From: an uncultured bacterium
Lineage (GTDB): Bacteria; Bacteroidota; Bacteroidia; Chitinophagales; Chitinophagaceae
Length of the DNA: 8,502 nt
Reading direction: 5' to 3'
Assembly (NCBI GenBank): GCA_903957405.1
Contig: CAJBPC010000265.1
Location: 1-8,502 of the forward strand
The notes under the pieces are model-generated. The model saw only the letters and a program-made list of their open reading frames with translations, ran no database searches and was not told the DNA's origin. Shown in pieces: positions 7,216 through 8,502 of this stretch (the stretch's first letter is position 1; every line of letters begins with the position of its first letter). The translations under genes and the position numbers were made by a program.

Positions 7216-7233
7216 TTCGGTTAATTTACCGAA
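7216..7233. promoter_or_regulatory. 18-bp near-perfect dyad upstream of the dehydrogenase gene
   Basis: TTCGGT (7216-7221) and ACCGAA (7228-7233) are perfect inverted arms around TAATTT; the central AATT is itself palindromic, so 16 of 18 bases are symmetric. It lies about 118 bases before the start at 7351 in non-coding DNA, with no T-run after it, so it looks more like a protein-binding operator than a terminator. The regulator is unknown and is not in the window. Confidence 0.35.
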
Positions 7234-7350
7234 TCTTGCTGCACGATCGTCATCAAGAAATTACAGATACAATTGAGCTTATAAAATATTCATTGTCCAA
7301 GTCATTACAATGCCTTGTATGGACATCATTACGAAGAATCAAATCGACAT

Positions 7351-8502
7351 ATGGCTAAAATATGCATTCTTGGAGGTGGTTTCATAGGTCGTTTTTATGC
7401 TGAATCATTGTGCGGAAGACGCAGCAAGGACAGCGTTGCCGTTGTTTATTCACGCAGCGAATCGTCTGCGATGCGTTTTGCAAAAGACTATACCGTGCCT
7501 CATTGTTTCACGGATATGGAAGAGGCAATTGCACATACGGCAGCAGACATTGTCGTAATTGCCTTACCCAATTTTCAGCATGAAGATGCTGTTCTTTTAT
7601 GTGTCAAGCATCAAAAGGCTGTTTTATGCACCAAACCTCTCGGAAGAAATGCCGAAGAGGCCTTGCGTATGTTATCCGCTTGTGAAAAGGCAGGCATTTT
7701 TACAGGGTATTTAGAAGACCTGTGTTATACTCCGAAGTTTTCCAAATCATTGAGTAGTGTAAAAAATGGTGCAATAGGTCGGGTGTTATGGGCAAAATCA
7801 AGAGAAACCCACCCGGGTCCACATTCGGATTGGTTTTGGGATTTGAACCTTGCAGGTGGCGGTGCCATCCTGGATATGGGTTGCCATTGCATAGAGATAT
7901 CCAGGAATTTCATTGGAAAAGACATTCGGCCTGTCGAGGTGATGTGTTGGGCTGACACACAAGTAAAGCCAATTGATGCCGAAGACCACGCCATTGGTCT
8001 TGTGAAATATGAAAATGGTGCGATCGGTCAATTTGAAGTTTCGTGGACATTCCGAGGTGGAATGGATTTGAGGGATGAAGTCATGGGAACTGAAGGAACC
8101 ATTTGGCTCAATTCATGGCTTCGGACAGGTTTTGAGATGTTTACGAGCGGTTCCGGAGGAGAATATGTGGCTGAAAAAGCTGAAAGTTCAAGCGGATGGC
8201 AGTTCCCAGTCGGGGATGAAGCGCATGAATTGGGCTACCCCAACATGTTTATCGACATGTTTGATGCTTTTGACAATAAAACGGAACCCAATGAAACTTT
8301 TTATGACGGCTATGTTGTCAATTGCATTATTGATGCTGCCTATAAATCGGCTAAAACAAAGCAATGGGAGGCCGTAATACTGCCCATTTGGCGCGGGCAA
8401 ACTGGACTTTCCAAGCCTTCTGTTTATAAGGAATACGACCAGGACCATTGGTTCATAAAAGAAGAGGTTCTGCCCAATGGCGATAAAAAAGTGATCGTAA
8501 AG
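7351..8502 (+). CDS. Gfo/Idh/MocA-family NAD(P)-dependent oxidoreductase (3' end beyond window)
   Basis: An open frame of 384 codons runs from ATG 7351 to the end of the window with no stop. The N-terminal Rossmann fold has ILGGGFIG (GxGxxG at 8-13). The usual EKP motif appears as CTKPLG with Lys95 kept but Thr94 in place of Glu. The C-terminal domain has GGGAILDMGCHCIE with Asp175 and His179, the catalytic D-x-x-x-H of the family. Such enzymes oxidise or reduce sugars, inositols or related polyols with NAD(P); the substrate cannot be named here. Family members are commonly 330-400 residues, so little should be missing. It lies 934 bases from the phosphonate genes and is probably a separate transcription unit, perhaps the first gene of another operon. 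The start is supported by the strong Rossmann motif directly after it, although no ribosome binding site is visible. Confidence 0.85.
   Translation, partial: MAKICILGGGFIGRFYAESLCGRRSKDSVAVVYSRSESSAMRFAKDYTVPHCFTDMEEAIAHTAADIVVIALPNFQHEDAVLLCVKHQKAVLCTKPLGRNAEEALRMLSACEKAGIFTGYLEDLCYTPKFSKSLSSVKNGAIGRVLWAKSRETHPGPHSDWFWDLNLAGGGAILDMGCHCIEISRNFIGKDIRPVEVMCWADTQVKPIDAEDHAIGLVKYENGAIGQFEVSWTFRGGMDLRDEVMGTEGTIWLNSWLRTGFEMFTSGSGGEYVAEKAESSSGWQFPVGDEAHELGYPNMFIDMFDAFDNKTEPNETFYDGYVVNCIIDAAYKSAKTKQWEAVILPIWRGQTGLSKPSVYKEYDQDHWFIKEEVLPNGDKKVIVK

Larger units (their letters stand above)
6417..7350. other. Long intergenic region, AT-richer, with no intact gene
   Basis: This 934-base stretch separates the phosphonate cluster from the downstream dehydrogenase. 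Its composition is visibly more AT-rich than the genes on its left. All plus-strand frames are broken by frequent stops, and no tRNA cloverleaf or clear rho-independent terminator was found. Two things stand out and have their own entries: a stop-poor minus-strand frame (6629-7084) and an 18-base dyad (7216-7233). The promoter of the downstream gene should lie in the last 150 bases or so, but I cannot place it. Confidence 0.6.

Overview
The window reads as a chromosomal segment from a member of the Bacteroidota. The evidence is indirect: starts without a recognisable Shine-Dalgarno sequence, moderate-to-low GC, an MFS protein of the DUF5690 type, and a secreted YncE-propeller/alkaline-phosphatase fusion, both of which I associate with that phylum. 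No rRNA, tRNA, CRISPR array or intact insertion sequence is visible.

Layout. Positions 1-166 are AT-rich non-coding DNA with a spaced inverted repeat (68-102) and probably hold the promoter of what follows. Positions 167-6416 hold five tightly packed plus-strand genes: a PhnZ-like HD-domain diiron oxygenase (167-754), a phosphonatase-like HAD hydrolase (756-1436), a DUF5690 MFS transporter (1533-2813), a secreted YncE/alkaline-phosphatase-superfamily fusion (2800-5277) and a TIGR03364-type FAD oxidoreductase (5280-6416). Spacings are 1 nt, 96 nt, a 14-nt overlap and 2 nt, as expected of one operon, perhaps with a second internal promoter in the 96-nt gap. Positions 6417-7350 contain no intact gene; the minus strand carries a possible decayed transposase-like frame (6629-7084), and an 18-bp dyad (7216-7233) precedes the last gene. 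That gene, a Gfo/Idh/MocA-type dehydrogenase, starts at 7351 and is still open at the end of the window.

How the genes may work together. The HD, HAD and FAD families are known to cluster in phosphonate-degradation loci that use neither C-P lyase nor the PhnW transaminase. A coherent but unproven model is that the exported phosphohydrolase frees an (amino)phosphonate from an ester such as a phosphonolipid or phosphonoglycan. The MFS carrier, which has organophosphate-antiporter-like basic residues, would bring it in, and the FAD enzyme would oxidatively remove the (N-alkyl)amine to give a phosphono-aldehyde. The HAD enzyme would then cleave the C-P bond, while the HD oxygenase would handle a 1-hydroxylated aminophosphonate and release phosphate. 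The transporter and the exported fusion protein are the least characterised parts and the most interesting ones.
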